Shown here: one piece after another, positions 43,002 to 52,894 of the stretch
Layout: each line of letters opens with the position of its first letter
Position numbering within the stretch: the first letter of the stretch is position 1
DNA from: Rhizobium sp. R635
GTDB lineage: Bacteria; Pseudomonadota; Alphaproteobacteria; Rhizobiales; Rhizobiaceae
Reading direction: 5' to 3'
NCBI RefSeq assembly: GCF_002211285.1
Contig: NZ_LOKX01000018.1
Coordinates: 1 to 64,000, forward strand
Length of the DNA stretch: 64,000 nucleotides
The notes under the pieces: model-generated
What the model saw: the letters and a program-made list of their open reading frames with translations, nothing else
Told to the model about the DNA's origin: nothing
Databases searched by the model: none
Position numbers and translations under genes: made by a program

Positions 43002-44957
43002 ATGACGAAGTCTTTCAGCTTCGGTCTTTTGACCGCGTCCATGCTGGCGCTGAGCGCGGGTGCCGCCTTTGCGGATTACGAACTCAATATTCTTCATATC
43101 AACGATTTCCATTCACGCATCGAATCGATCAACAAGTTCGACTCCACCTGCTCGGCCGAAGAGGAAGGCAAGAAGGAATGCTTCGGCGGCGCGGCCCGCC
43201 TGAAGACCGCGATCGACCAGCGCCGCCAGGCGCTGTCGGGCAAGAACGTTCTCCTGCTGAATGCCGGCGACAATTTTCAAGGCTCGCTGTTTTACACGAC
43301 CTACAAGGGCGCAGCCGAAGCTGAATTCCTGAACATGATGAAGTTCGACGCCATGACCGTCGGCAACCATGAATTCGACGACAGCGAGGACGGGCTCGCG
43401 ACCTTCCTCGACAAGGTGCAATTCCCTGTCGTGACGGCGAACGTCAAGGCGGCAGCCGCCTCCAAGCTCGGCGACCGCATCAAGCCCTCGCTGGTGCTCG
43501 ATGTCGGCGGCCAGAAGATCGGCATCGTCGGCGCTGTCACCAACGATACGCCCGAGCTTTCCTCACCCGGCCCGAACGTCACGATCGCCGACGACGTTGA
43601 GACCATTACATCAGCCGTTCAGGAGCTGAAGGGCCAGGGTGTCAACAAGATCATCGCGCTGACCCATGTCGGCTACCCCCGCGACCTCGCCGTGATCGCC
43701 AAGATCCCAGACGTCGATGTCGTCGTGGGCGGCCATTCGCATAGCCTGCTCTCGAATACCGATCCGAAGGCCGAAGGCCCGTATCCGACGATGGTCGACA
43801 ACCCCGGCGGCTACAAGGTGCCGGTCGTCCAGGCCGCCTCCTACAGCAAATATCTCGGCGATCTCGTCGTCAATTTCGACGATAACGGCGTCGTCAAGGA
43901 CGCCAAGGGCGATCCGATCCTGGTCGACTCTTCCTTCACACCCGATCCTGCCGTCATCACCCGCGTTGCCGAACTGGCAAAGCCGATCGAGGAACTGCGC
44001 AAGAAGGTGATCGGCTCCTCCGAAGGCCCGATCGAGGGCGACCGCAAGGTCTGCCGCGTCAAGGAATGCTCGATGGGCAATCTGGTGGCCGACGCCATGC
44101 TCGACCGCACGAAGAACCAGGGCGTCACCATCGCCTTCCAGAACGGCGGCGGCCTGCGCGCCTCGATCGACGGCGGCGACGTCACCCAGGGCGAGGTCAT
44201 CACCGTCCTGCCTTTCCAGAACACCCTCGCCACTTTTGAAACGACCGGTGCCGATGTCGTCAAGGCGCTCGAAAACGGCGTGAGCCAGATCGATCAGGGC
44301 GCCGGACGCTTCCCGCAGGTCGCCGGCCTGAAGTTCTCGTTCGACCAATCGAAGCCTGTCGGCAGCCGCGTCAGCGATGTCCAGGTGAAGGAGGGCGACA
44401 ACTTCGCGCCGATCGACCCGGCCAAGTCCTACAAAGTCGCCACCAACAACTTCATGCGATCAGGCGGCGATGGCTATTCGATCTTCAAGGACGGCAAGAA
44501 CGCCTATGATTACGGCCCGGATCTTGCCGACGTGACCGCCGGATATCTGGCAGCTCATTCGCCTTATAAGCCCTACACCGATGGCCGCGTCACCGAAACC
44601 GGCGCGACTGTGGCACAGGCGCCCGCTGCCGAACCGGCGGCTCCCGCTCCCGCGCCGGCAGCACCTGCGCCGGCCACCGAGCCCGCTCCCGCCCCTGCGG
44701 CGCCGGCTGCACCCGCCCCGGCCACCGAGCCGGCCCCGGCAACTCCCGCGCCTGCTACGGAACCGGCTCCGGCAGCCTCCGCACCCGCCGCAACGACGCC
44801 CTCCACCCACGTCATCGCGGCGGGCGACACCTTCTGGGATCTCGCCGTCACCTTCTATGGCGATGGTACGTTGTGGCGGAAGCTTTCGGAGGCCAACGGC
44901 AAGCCGAACCCACGTCACCTGACGGTCGGCAAGGAGATCGAGGTTCCTGCCAAGTAA
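43002..44957 (+). CDS. Secreted 5'-nucleotidase with C-terminal LysM domain
   Basis: A 651-residue protein. Signal peptide (about 1-23), metallophosphatase domain (about 25-270) with NDFHSR, NAGDNFQG, VGNHEFDD and GHSHSL metal sites, 5'-nucleotidase C-terminal domain (about 350-515), then a Pro/Ala/Glu-rich linker of about 65 residues, then a LysM domain (about 605-650, VIAAGDTFWDLAVTFYGDG). It hydrolyses nucleotides in the periplasm and the LysM domain would hold it on peptidoglycan. ATG 43002 has AGGAGAACAGG upstream. Confidence 0.92.
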   Translation: MTKSFSFGLLTASMLALSAGAAFADYELNILHINDFHSRIESINKFDSTCSAEEEGKKECFGGAARLKTAIDQRRQALSGKNVLLLNAGDNFQGSLFYTTYKGAAEAEFLNMMKFDAMTVGNHEFDDSEDGLATFLDKVQFPVVTANVKAAAASKLGDRIKPSLVLDVGGQKIGIVGAVTNDTPELSSPGPNVTIADDVETITSAVQELKGQGVNKIIALTHVGYPRDLAVIAKIPDVDVVVGGHSHSLLSNTDPKAEGPYPTMVDNPGGYKVPVVQAASYSKYLGDLVVNFDDNGVVKDAKGDPILVDSSFTPDPAVITRVAELAKPIEELRKKVIGSSEGPIEGDRKVCRVKECSMGNLVADAMLDRTKNQGVTIAFQNGGGLRASIDGGDVTQGEVITVLPFQNTLATFETTGADVVKALENGVSQIDQGAGRFPQVAGLKFSFDQSKPVGSRVSDVQVKEGDNFAPIDPAKSYKVATNNFMRSGGDGYSIFKDGKNAYDYGPDLADVTAGYLAAHSPYKPYTDGRVTETGATVAQAPAAEPAAPAPAPAAPAPATEPAPAPAAPAAPAPATEPAPATPAPATEPAPAASAPAATTPSTHVIAAGDTFWDLAVTFYGDGTLWRKLSEANGKPNPRHLTVGKEIEVPAK

Positions 44958-44980
44958 GACGATTTGTCCCGATTGTCGTG

Positions 44981-45018
44981 GCCGGTCCGGGCTTTCCCGG
45001 GCCGGCTTTTCTTTCTAT
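44981..45018 (+). terminator. Terminator of the 5'-nucleotidase gene
   Basis: GCCGGTCCGGG / CCCGGGCCGGC stem (44981-45006) followed by TTTTCTTTCT. Confidence 0.85.
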
Positions 45019-45083
45019 AGGGTGAACCGTGATCTCGCGGCTGCGTATGAGCCAACGAGATGAAAAAGAGCGTTGGGGCCAGA

Positions 45084-46118
45084 ATGACCGCAGATATTTC
45101 ACTCCGCCCGGCGGACCATCCGGCCGTCAAGTCAGGCAAGGTCGGCGTCCTGCTGGTTAATCTCGGCACGCCCGACGGCACCGACTACATCTCGATGCGC
45201 CGCTATCTCAGGGAATTCCTGACCGATCGCCGTGTCATCGAATGGTCGCCCTGGAAGTGGTATCCGATCCTCTTCGGCGTGGTACTCAACAGGCGCCCGC
45301 AGAAGGTCGGCAAGGCTTATGAGCTGATCTGGAACAAGGAGAGGAACGAAAGTTATCTCCGTACCTATACGCGCAACCAGTCGGAACTGATGGCCGAGCG
45401 GCTCAAGGATCTTGCCAATGTCAAGGTCGACTGGGCGATGCGCTACGGCACGCCGTCGATCGCTTCGCGCATCGAGGCGCTGAAGGAAGACGGCTGCGAC
45501 CGCATCGTGCTCTTCCCGCTCTACCCGCAATATGCGGCGGCGACGACTGCGACCGTCAACGACAAGGCCTTCCAGAAACTGCTCACCATGCGCTGGCAGC
45601 CGGCGCTGCGCACCGTGCCCGACTATCATGACGACGAGACCTATATCGAGGCGCTCGCCCAATCCGTCGAAAAGCACCTTTCGACGCTGGACTGGAAGCC
45701 GGAGATGCTGCTTGCCTCCTTCCACGGCATTCCGATGTCCTATTTCAAAAAGGGCGATCCCTATTACTGCCAATGCCAGAAGACCGGCCGGCTGCTGCGC
45801 GAACGGCTCGGGCTGACCAAGGAAAATTTCATGGTCACCTTCCAGTCCCGCTTCGGGCCGGAGGAATGGTTGCAGCCCTATACCGACAAGACGGTGGAGA
45901 AGCTCGCCCAGGACGGCGTCAAGCGCATCGCCGTCATCAATCCCGGCTTCGTCTCCGACTGTCTGGAAACGCTGGAAGAGATCGCCGAACAGGCCGCCCA
46001 CTCCTTCCATGAGAATGGCGGCGACAAGTTCACGCATATTCCCTGCCTCAACGACGGCGAGGACGGCATGAAGGTGCTGGAAAAGGTCGTTCGCCGCGAA
46101 TTGCAGGGCTGGGCCTGA
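45084..46118 (+). CDS. hemH: Ferrochelatase
   Basis: A 344-residue enzyme inserting ferrous iron into protoporphyrin IX, the last step of heme synthesis. KVGVLLVNLGTPD, AMRYGTP, RIVLFPLYPQYA and LLASFHGIPMSYF with the catalytic His, and NPGFVSDCLETLEEI are all diagnostic. ATG 45084 (MTADISL) is preferred; ATG 45060 would add eight residues. Confidence 0.96.
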   Translation: MTADISLRPADHPAVKSGKVGVLLVNLGTPDGTDYISMRRYLREFLTDRRVIEWSPWKWYPILFGVVLNRRPQKVGKAYELIWNKERNESYLRTYTRNQSELMAERLKDLANVKVDWAMRYGTPSIASRIEALKEDGCDRIVLFPLYPQYAAATTATVNDKAFQKLLTMRWQPALRTVPDYHDDETYIEALAQSVEKHLSTLDWKPEMLLASFHGIPMSYFKKGDPYYCQCQKTGRLLRERLGLTKENFMVTFQSRFGPEEWLQPYTDKTVEKLAQDGVKRIAVINPGFVSDCLETLEEIAEQAAHSFHENGGDKFTHIPCLNDGEDGMKVLEKVVRRELQGWA

Positions 46119-46264
46119 GAATAGGTCCAAGGACCTTGCCGTGACGAGCCTCCTTTCACCGGGAGGCCGTGCATTCGCGTGTCATTTCTTCCTCGCAAAG
46201 AACATGCTAACTCACCACATCAGTTGTGAGGCGCTTGCGCATGCGCCGATGGGAGGAATTTTTC

Positions 46265-47299
46265 ATGCTGTTCGGCGGCTTCGACATCGTCGTGATCGTG
46301 CTCGTCATCTTCGTCATCCTCGTGCTTTTTGCCGGGATCAAGACCGTGCCGCAGGGCTATCGCTACACCATCGAGCGCTTCGGCCGCTATACCCGCACGC
46401 TGGAGCCGGGCCTCAACCTCATCACCCCTTTCATCGAGCGTGTCGGCGCGCGGATGAACGTGATGGAGCAGGTGCTGAATGTGCCGACGCAGGAAGTGAT
46501 CACCAAGGACAATGCTTCGGTTTCAGCCGATGCCGTCGCCTTCTTTCAGGTTCTGAATGCCGCCCAGGCCGCCTATCAGGTGTCCCACCTCGAAAATGCC
46601 ATCCTCAATCTCACCATGACCAATATCCGCTCGGTCATGGGATCGATGGATCTCGACGAACTGCTTTCCAACCGCGATGCGATCAATGACCGGCTGCTGC
46701 GCGTCGTCGACGAGGCCGTGCAGCCCTGGGGCATCAAGGTCACCCGCGTCGAGATCAAGGACATCCAGCCGCCGCGCGACCTCGTCGACGCGATGGCCCG
46801 CCAGATGAAGGCCGAGCGCGAAAAGCGCGCCCAGGTGCTGGAGGCGGAAGGCTCGCGCAATGCCCAGATCCTGAGAGCCGAGGGCGCCAAGCAATCCGCC
46901 ATCCTGCAGGCCGAAGGCCAGCGCGAAGCTGCCTTCCGCAACGCCGAAGCCCGCGAGCGACTGGCCGAGGCCGAGGCCAAGGCGACGAAGATGGTTTCCG
47001 AAGCGATCGCCGCCGGCGACGTCCAGGCGATCAACTATTTCGTTGCGCAAAAATACACCGAAGCGCTCGCCTCGGTCGGTTCGGCGCCCAATTCCAAGAT
47101 CGTGCTGATGCCGATGGAAGCCTCTTCCATCCTGAGTTCGCTCGGCGGCATCGGCGCCATCGCCCGCGAAGTCTTCGGTGACGCCGGCAATCCGCCGCCG
47201 CCTCCCCCGCCGCGTCCGCGCCCCGCCCCGGCCCGCTCGACGCCGTCGATCAATCCACCGCTTCCCAACAATCCCTTCAATCCCGATCAGGAGCGATGA
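46265..47299 (+). CDS. SPFH/Band 7 (stomatin-like QmcA) membrane protein
   Basis: A 344-residue protein with one N-terminal TM (about 5-26), the SPFH domain (about 28-190, [43 protein letters not shown]), then an Ala/Glu-rich coiled coil (about 190-250) and a poly-Pro C-terminus. ATG 46265 follows GGGAGGAAT. It pairs with the NfeD gene 3 nt downstream, a classic membrane-microdomain pair. Confidence 0.93.
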   Translation: MLFGGFDIVVIVLVIFVILVLFAGIKTVPQGYRYTIERFGRYTRTLEPGLNLITPFIERVGARMNVMEQVLNVPTQEVITKDNASVSADAVAFFQVLNAAQAAYQVSHLENAILNLTMTNIRSVMGSMDLDELLSNRDAINDRLLRVVDEAVQPWGIKVTRVEIKDIQPPRDLVDAMARQMKAEREKRAQVLEAEGSRNAQILRAEGAKQSAILQAEGQREAAFRNAEARERLAEAEAKATKMVSEAIAAGDVQAINYFVAQKYTEALASVGSAPNSKIVLMPMEASSILSSLGGIGAIAREVFGDAGNPPPPPPPRPRPAPARSTPSINPPLPNNPFNPDQER

Positions 47300-47302
47300 G
47301 CC

Positions 47303-47758
47303 ATGCTGGCGAAGATCATCGCCGAACTCGGTCCGTGGAGCTGGTGGGTCGCAGGCCTGGTGCTGCTCGCCGCCGAAATGATCGTGCCTGGCTTCTTCCT
47401 GGTGTGGATCGGCCTTGCCGCCTTGATCGTCGGCGCGCTGTCGCTGCTCTTCTGGGACAGTGCCTTCTGGGTCTGGGAGCTGCAGGCGATCCTTTTTGCG
47501 CTTCTCACCGTCGCCACCACCTTTGCCGGCCGCCGGCTGACGCTGCGCAATGCCGCGACCGACGAGCCCTTCCTCAATCAGCGCGGCGCGAGCCTCGTCG
47601 GGCGCACGGCGACGCTGCAGGAACCGATCCGCGAAGGCCGCGGCCGCATCCGCCTCGACGATACGCTATGGCAGGTCATGGGGCCTGATTTGCCCGCGGG
47701 AACACAGGTGAAGGTGATTTCGTGTCACGGCCGCGACCTGCGGGTCGAACCCGTCTGA
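47303..47758 (+). CDS. NfeD-family membrane protein
   Basis: A 151-residue protein with two to three TM segments (about 12-34, 38-56, 60-78) and a C-terminal OB-fold domain (about 95-148, GRTATLQEPIREGRGRIRLDD). It is expected to partner the upstream SPFH protein in membrane quality control. Confidence 0.92.
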   Translation: MLAKIIAELGPWSWWVAGLVLLAAEMIVPGFFLVWIGLAALIVGALSLLFWDSAFWVWELQAILFALLTVATTFAGRRLTLRNAATDEPFLNQRGASLVGRTATLQEPIREGRGRIRLDDTLWQVMGPDLPAGTQVKVISCHGRDLRVEPV

Positions 47759-48754
47759 TCAGGCAACCCCGATCCGCAGCAGGTCGTGGAAATGCACCAG
47801 CCCGACCGGACGGTTGTCCTCGTCGATGACGATCAGCGCGCCGATGTGATGCTGGTTGAGCAGTGCCAGTGCGGCGGTCGCCAGCATCGTCGGCTTCACC
47901 GTCTTCGGCGTCTTCGTCATGATGTCGTCGACGGCAAGATCGGCAAGGTTGCGCGTCAGGTTGCGCGCCATGTCGCCTTCGGTGACGATGCCGCAGAGCC
48001 GGCCATCCCCGTCAAGCACGCCGACGCAGCCGAAATGCTTGCGCGACAACACGGTGATCGCCTCCGGCATCGGCGTGCCCTTGGCAACCAGCGGCAGCTT
48101 CTCGCCGGTATGCATGATATCGGCGACATGCATCAGGCTCGCGCCGAGCTTGCCGCCGGGATGGAAGACGTGAAAATCTGTGGCGGTAAAGCCCCGCGCC
48201 TCCAGGAGCGCCACCGCCAGAGCGTCGCCGAGCGCAAGCTGCATCAGCGTCGAGGTCGTCGGGGCCAGGCCGTTGGGGCAGGCCTCCTGCTCGTTCGGCA
48301 CCAGAAGGATGATATCGGCTGCACTCGCAAGCGAGGAACGTTCGCTGCAGGTGATCGCGATCAGCGGAATGGAGAAGCGCCGCGTGTAGGAGATGATGCT
48401 CTTGAGCTCGGCGCTCTCGCCGCCCTTGGAAATCGCCAGGACGACGTCATCGCGCGCGATCATGCCGAGATCGCCGTGATTGGCTTCGGCCGCATGCACG
48501 AAAAAGGCGGGCGTTCCCGTCGAAGCGAACGTCGCCGCGATCTTCGCGCCGATATGCCCGCTCTTGCCGACGCCGGTGACGATCACGCGCCCGGAGATGT
48601 CGCCGATGGTCTCCACCGCCTTTGTGAAAGGACCGGCCAACCCATCGTCAAAGGCTCGTTCGAGTGCCTCGAGACCGCGTTTTTCGGTCTCTATCGTGCG
48701 TTTTGCCGATTCGAGCACGCTGTTTTCAACGAGTTTGATCGCTCTCTTGTTCAT
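47759..48754 (-). CDS. kdsD: KpsF/GutQ-family arabinose-5-phosphate isomerase
   Basis: A 331-residue sugar isomerase, SIS domain (about 30-180) with VIVTGVGKSGHIGAK and AEANHGDLGMI and SKGGESAEL, then two CBS domains (about 205-331, DIMHTGEKLPLV and DIMTKTPKTV). It makes arabinose-5-phosphate for Kdo of lipopolysaccharide. Convergent with nfeD, sharing the end of the coding region (0 nt gap). Confidence 0.92.
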   Translation of the reverse strand: MNKRAIKLVENSVLESAKRTIETEKRGLEALERAFDDGLAGPFTKAVETIGDISGRVIVTGVGKSGHIGAKIAATFASTGTPAFFVHAAEANHGDLGMIARDDVVLAISKGGESAELKSIISYTRRFSIPLIAITCSERSSLASAADIILLVPNEQEACPNGLAPTTSTLMQLALGDALAVALLEARGFTATDFHVFHPGGKLGASLMHVADIMHTGEKLPLVAKGTPMPEAITVLSRKHFGCVGVLDGDGRLCGIVTEGDMARNLTRNLADLAVDDIMTKTPKTVKPTMLATAALALLNQHHIGALIVIDEDNRPVGLVHFHDLLRIGVA

Positions 48755-48896
48755 GGAGATGCGTTAGACCTTTTCACTTTCCAAGTCCACCCCGCACCAT
48801 TTCCGAAATGTGAACGGCGCCTGCCCGCGGCAACGAATGATTAACCACAAGGCTTTACCTTTGGGTAAGAACCGAAAGCATGTCAGGCACGAATTG

Positions 48897-50435
48897 ATGG
48901 GCCAGCCAAAACAGACGAGCAGTGTGACGCCGCTCCGCGCCATGAGCCGTGTCGTCTGCTTTACTGCGTTCGGCGGCCTGCTTCTCGGCCAGACGCCGGC
49001 TTTCGCGCAGTCCGCCTCATTGCAGTCGGCGACCAGCCGCGCAGCGTCCTCCGAGAACAATCGCGCGACGACGGGCGCGGCATCCGAAGCCGGCTTCGAT
49101 GACGAGAGCGACGGCTTGGCCACGCCGGCGGCAAACGGCGCTGCCGCAAACACGGACGATGCCCAGAGGCCCGCCATACCGGACGCGCAATACGGCGACG
49201 ACATCACCGGCTCCATTCTTGATGAGGACATGCGCCGGCTGAACACCCGCGAGGCCTTGGTCGATGAGACGCTGCCGCGCCGCAAGGCCACCGAAAGCGC
49301 CTCGACGGCGGAAACGCCGGGCATTCCGATCGGCACGTTCGTACTCCGCCCGAGCGTGACCCAAAGCATCAACACCGAGACCACCAAGGACGGCGATACC
49401 AGGCAGCATCGCGCCTTCCTCGAAACCGATGCGGCCGCGACACTCACATCCGACTGGGGACGTCACCAGCTGACCGTCACCTCGGAAGGCGCCTGGCAGA
49501 AGAATATCAGCGGCGAGGGCGAAGAGCAGCCGTCCTTCAAGGTCAACGGCGATCTCCGGCTGGATCTTCCCGACGATACGGTCGCGCACCTGACGGCCGG
49601 GTACAATTTCTACCGCGAGGATACGGACGATCCCGACGCCATCGCCGATGCCACGCAGCAGTCCGACGTGCAGGAGTTCACCGCCGGCGCTTCGGTCCAG
49701 CGCGATTTCGGCATCCTGCGCGGCACGACGGCGCTGGGGCTCAGCCGTTCGATCTATTCCGACGCCACGCTTGCAAACGGCACGACCGTGACCCTGAGCG
49801 ACCGCAACCAGACGACCGGCACGCTGCGCGGGCGCGTCGGCTATGAGCTGTCGCCCGCACTCATCCCCTTCATCGAAGCCACGGTTGGCCGCACGATCTA
49901 TGACGAAACGCGCGACTCCGCCGGTTACGAACGTTCGGGCCACAGCTATGGCGCCAAGGCGGGCGTCGAGGTCGATCTCGGCGAAAAGCTGAAGGGTGAA
50001 GTCGGCATCGGCTACGCGATGGCGGATTTCGAAGACAGCCGGCTGTCCTCGATCGATACGGCCACGCTCGATGCGAGCCTGCTCTGGTCGCCGATCCGCG
50101 GCACCGATGTCAATCTCGACCTGCAGACGAGCATCCAGCCCTCGACGACGGCAGGCGAGAGCGGCTACGTCTCGCACGCGCTGACGACGACGGTCACCCA
50201 CCAGCTGCGCGACAATCTCGTCGGGACGATGATCGGCGGCGTCATATGGCGCGATTATCCCACGGACAGCACCATCAACGACGAGCTCGTTTATACCACG
50301 GCGACCGGCCTGACCTGGAACATCAACCGCTATCTCGATCTGACCAGCACGCTCGGCTACGAGCTGACCACGCGCAAGGACGGCGACGACTCCCAGCAAT
50401 GGCGCGCCGGCGTCGGCCTCAAGCTGAAAAGATAA
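48897..50435 (+). CDS. Outer-membrane beta-barrel protein (BBP2-type)
   Basis: A 512-residue exported protein. A signal peptide-like segment (about 17-36, CFTAFGGLLLGQTPAFAQ) precedes a disordered acidic region (about 40-150), then alternating beta strands to the end, for example AHLTAGYNFYRED, LTVTSEGAW, GRVGYELSPALIPFI and a C-terminal GVGLKLKR, as in the outer-membrane beta-barrel BBP2_2 family. Function unknown. ATG 48897 is chosen; ATG 48942 is possible. Divergent from kdsD. Confidence 0.82.
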   Translation: MGQPKQTSSVTPLRAMSRVVCFTAFGGLLLGQTPAFAQSASLQSATSRAASSENNRATTGAASEAGFDDESDGLATPAANGAAANTDDAQRPAIPDAQYGDDITGSILDEDMRRLNTREALVDETLPRRKATESASTAETPGIPIGTFVLRPSVTQSINTETTKDGDTRQHRAFLETDAAATLTSDWGRHQLTVTSEGAWQKNISGEGEEQPSFKVNGDLRLDLPDDTVAHLTAGYNFYREDTDDPDAIADATQQSDVQEFTAGASVQRDFGILRGTTALGLSRSIYSDATLANGTTVTLSDRNQTTGTLRGRVGYELSPALIPFIEATVGRTIYDETRDSAGYERSGHSYGAKAGVEVDLGEKLKGEVGIGYAMADFEDSRLSSIDTATLDASLLWSPIRGTDVNLDLQTSIQPSTTAGESGYVSHALTTTVTHQLRDNLVGTMIGGVIWRDYPTDSTINDELVYTTATGLTWNINRYLDLTSTLGYELTTRKDGDDSQQWRAGVGLKLKR

Positions 50436-50466
50436 ACGCCGCGCCTCCGATGGGAGGCGCGGCGTT
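50435..50466. terminator. Bidirectional terminator
   Basis: AACGCCGCGCCTCC (50435-50448) pairs with GGAGGCGCGGCGTT (50453-50466), loop GATG. On the minus strand it is followed by TATCTTTT, so it may end galU as well as the beta-barrel gene. Confidence 0.75.
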
Positions 50467-50494
50467 CTATCACTGATAGGCTTGGGCGGAAATC

Positions 50495-51382
50495 TTACTT
50501 CAGCCCTGCAAGCAATTCCTTGAAGCCGCCTTCGACGGACGGACGGATGTCGGCACGTTCGAGGGCATAGGCGACGTTCGCCAGGATGAAGCCGTCCTTG
50601 GCGCCGCAGTCGTAGGTCGTGCCGCGGAAATGGTAACCGGCGAAATCCTGTTCCTTCAGCAGCTTCAGCATGCCGTCGGTGAGCTGGATCTCGTTGCCGG
50701 CGCCGCGCTCCTGGGTTTCGAGGATCTTGAAGATCTCCGGCTGCAGGATGTAGCGGCCGTTGATGAAGAAGTTGGAAGGCGCCGTTCCCTTGGCGGGCTT
50801 TTCCACCATGCCGGTGATGCGGAAGCCCTCGCCGATCGCTTCGCCGACGCCGACGATGCCGTATTTATGCGCCTGGTCGGGCGCGCATTCCTCGACGGCG
50901 ATGATATTGCCGCCGCTCTGGCCGTAAAGGTCGATCATGCCCTTCATGCAGCCCTTGTCGCCCTTCATGATCATATCGGGCAGCAGCAGTGCGAAGGGCT
51001 CGTCGCCGACGATCTCGCGGGCGCACCAGACGGCATGGCCGAGGCCGAGCGGCTCCTGCTGGCGGGTGAAGCTCACCGTGCCGGCTTTCGGCAGCTGCTG
51101 GGCGAGAAGGGTGATTTCCGCCTTCTTGGCGCGTTCGCGCAGCGTCTGTTCCAGCTCGAAATGAATATCGAAATAATCTTCGATGACGTGCTTGTTGCGT
51201 CCGGTGACGAAGACCAGATGCTCGATCCCTGCTTCGATCGCCTCGTCGACGACATATTGAATGATTGGCTTGTCGACGACCGTCAACATTTCCTTGGGAA
51301 CAGCCTTCGTTGCCGGTAGGAATCGCGTCCCCAATCCGGCAACCGGAAATACTGCTTTACGAACTTTGCTGTGCTGAGCCAC
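50495..51382 (-). CDS. galU: UTP-glucose-1-phosphate uridylyltransferase
   Basis: A 295-residue enzyme making UDP-glucose for exopolysaccharide and lipopolysaccharide. [47 protein letters not shown] and [14 protein letters not shown] are GalU signatures. The start is GTG 51382 with GGAGG upstream. It is the divergent partner of the transglycosylase gene. Confidence 0.96.
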   Translation of the reverse strand: MAQHSKVRKAVFPVAGLGTRFLPATKAVPKEMLTVVDKPIIQYVVDEAIEAGIEHLVFVTGRNKHVIEDYFDIHFELEQTLRERAKKAEITLLAQQLPKAGTVSFTRQQEPLGLGHAVWCAREIVGDEPFALLLPDMIMKGDKGCMKGMIDLYGQSGGNIIAVEECAPDQAHKYGIVGVGEAIGEGFRITGMVEKPAKGTAPSNFFINGRYILQPEIFKILETQERGAGNEIQLTDGMLKLLKEQDFAGYHFRGTTYDCGAKDGFILANVAYALERADIRPSVEGGFKELLAGLK

Positions 51383-51585
51383 ACCGGCCTCCTGCTTCGA
51401 TCATATCGCTTTGGAAATAGAGCTTTTTAGCTTCAACTAGTATAGAATTGCTACTGTTTTGCAACTGATGACCGTCGCGGGCCGTCATGGTAAAGAATTT
51501 GTTGACTCCGTTCCTGTAGTCTCGGGTTTGGGCGGACATGATGCCCCGCTGCACCGGAAACTGAAGATGTGGGATACGACTGTCG

Positions 51586-52809
51586 ATGACCCAGAATCAC
51601 AAAAACTCCCTTCGTGGTCTTGCTCTCGCCTTCGTTGTCGCCGCCCAGGTTGGGCTGGTCCCCGACAACGCGAAAGCTGATTCCCGGTTCCAGAAATGGA
51701 TCGCGGATTTTTACCAAACAGCCGCTCAGAGTGGCATCAGTAAGGCAACCTATCAAAAGGCCTTTTCCGGGGTGAGCGAGCCCGATCCCACCGTGCTCGA
51801 AAAGGCGGCCTATCAGCCGGAATTCACCTCTAAGATCTGGGACTACGTCGATTCGCGCGTCAATCCCTACACCGTCAAGATCGGCCGCGAGATGGCGGTC
51901 AAGCACGCAAGGACGCTCGCTGCGATCGAACAGCGATTCGGCGTCGACAAGACCATTCTTCTCGCCATCTGGTCGATGGAATCGAATTACGGCGCGATCC
52001 TCGACAAGGACGACCGGCTGCATTACGTGCCCCGCGCTTTGGCAACGCTTGGCTATGCCGATCCGAGCCGCGCCAAGTTCGCCAAGAAGCAGTTGATTGC
52101 CGCGCTGAAGATCCTGCAGAACGGTGACGTGCCCGCGCGGGAGATGACCGGCTCCTGGGCCGGCGCCATGGGCCACACCCAGTTCATCCCGACGAGCTAT
52201 CTGCTCTATGCCGTCGACGCCGACGGCAATGGTCACCGCGACATCTGGAACTCGGTGCCGGATGCGCTGGCGACCTCGGCCAACCTGCTGATGAAGAACG
52301 GCTGGGATACCGGCAAGACCTGGGGCTACGAAGTCGTCGTTCCCGCGGCCGCGGCCAAGCAGGCCGGCAAGACCCATACGCTGGCCCAATGGGCCGAGCT
52401 CGGCCTGAAACGCCCGAACGGCAAGGCCTTTCGCGAAGGCGGCACCAAGGCCGTGCTGAAGATGCCGGCCGGGCCCGGTGGCCCCGGCTTCCTGATGACG
52501 GCCAACTTCTTCACCATCAAGAACTACAATGCGTCGGACAGCTACGCCCTTGCCGTCGGCCTGCTGGCCGACCAGATCGCCGGTTACGGCGGCATGCAAC
52601 AGCGCTGGCCGCGCCCGGACGGCGCGCTCGACATCACCGAGAAATTCGAGCTGCAGACGCGTCTCAAGACGCTCGGCTATTACAATGGCGAGGTCGACGG
52701 CAATTTCGGATCGGGTTCGAAGGCGGCGATATCGGCCGTGCAGGAGCGCATCGGCATGCAGCCGGACGGCGAGCCGTCGCTGCCGCTTCTGAACGCGCTT
52801 CGCCGCTAG
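51586..52809 (+). CDS. Lytic murein transglycosylase (MltB/SLT_2 type)
   Basis: A 407-residue exported enzyme that cuts peptidoglycan glycan strands. Signal peptide about 1-32, SLT_2 domain (about 35-330) with catalytic Glu in AIWSMESNYG and the AMGHTQFIPTSYL motif, then a PG_binding_1 domain (about 345-405, LGYYNGEVDGNFGSGS). Length as usual. Confidence 0.94.
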   Translation: MTQNHKNSLRGLALAFVVAAQVGLVPDNAKADSRFQKWIADFYQTAAQSGISKATYQKAFSGVSEPDPTVLEKAAYQPEFTSKIWDYVDSRVNPYTVKIGREMAVKHARTLAAIEQRFGVDKTILLAIWSMESNYGAILDKDDRLHYVPRALATLGYADPSRAKFAKKQLIAALKILQNGDVPAREMTGSWAGAMGHTQFIPTSYLLYAVDADGNGHRDIWNSVPDALATSANLLMKNGWDTGKTWGYEVVVPAAAAKQAGKTHTLAQWAELGLKRPNGKAFREGGTKAVLKMPAGPGGPGFLMTANFFTIKNYNASDSYALAVGLLADQIAGYGGMQQRWPRPDGALDITEKFELQTRLKTLGYYNGEVDGNFGSGSKAAISAVQERIGMQPDGEPSLPLLNALRR

Positions 52810-52894
52810 AACCGGTGTAACCGTGACCTACATAAAGCGGGAGTAGACGCTGGCCTGCCCTCAGTGCAAGATGCCGGCAGATGCGGAACTGCCC

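Noticed and set aside
44620-44790. A tandem DNA repeat or CRISPR-like array
   Set aside because: The periodicity is a Pro/Ala-rich coding linker within the 5'-nucleotidase; repeat units are irregular and lack spacers.
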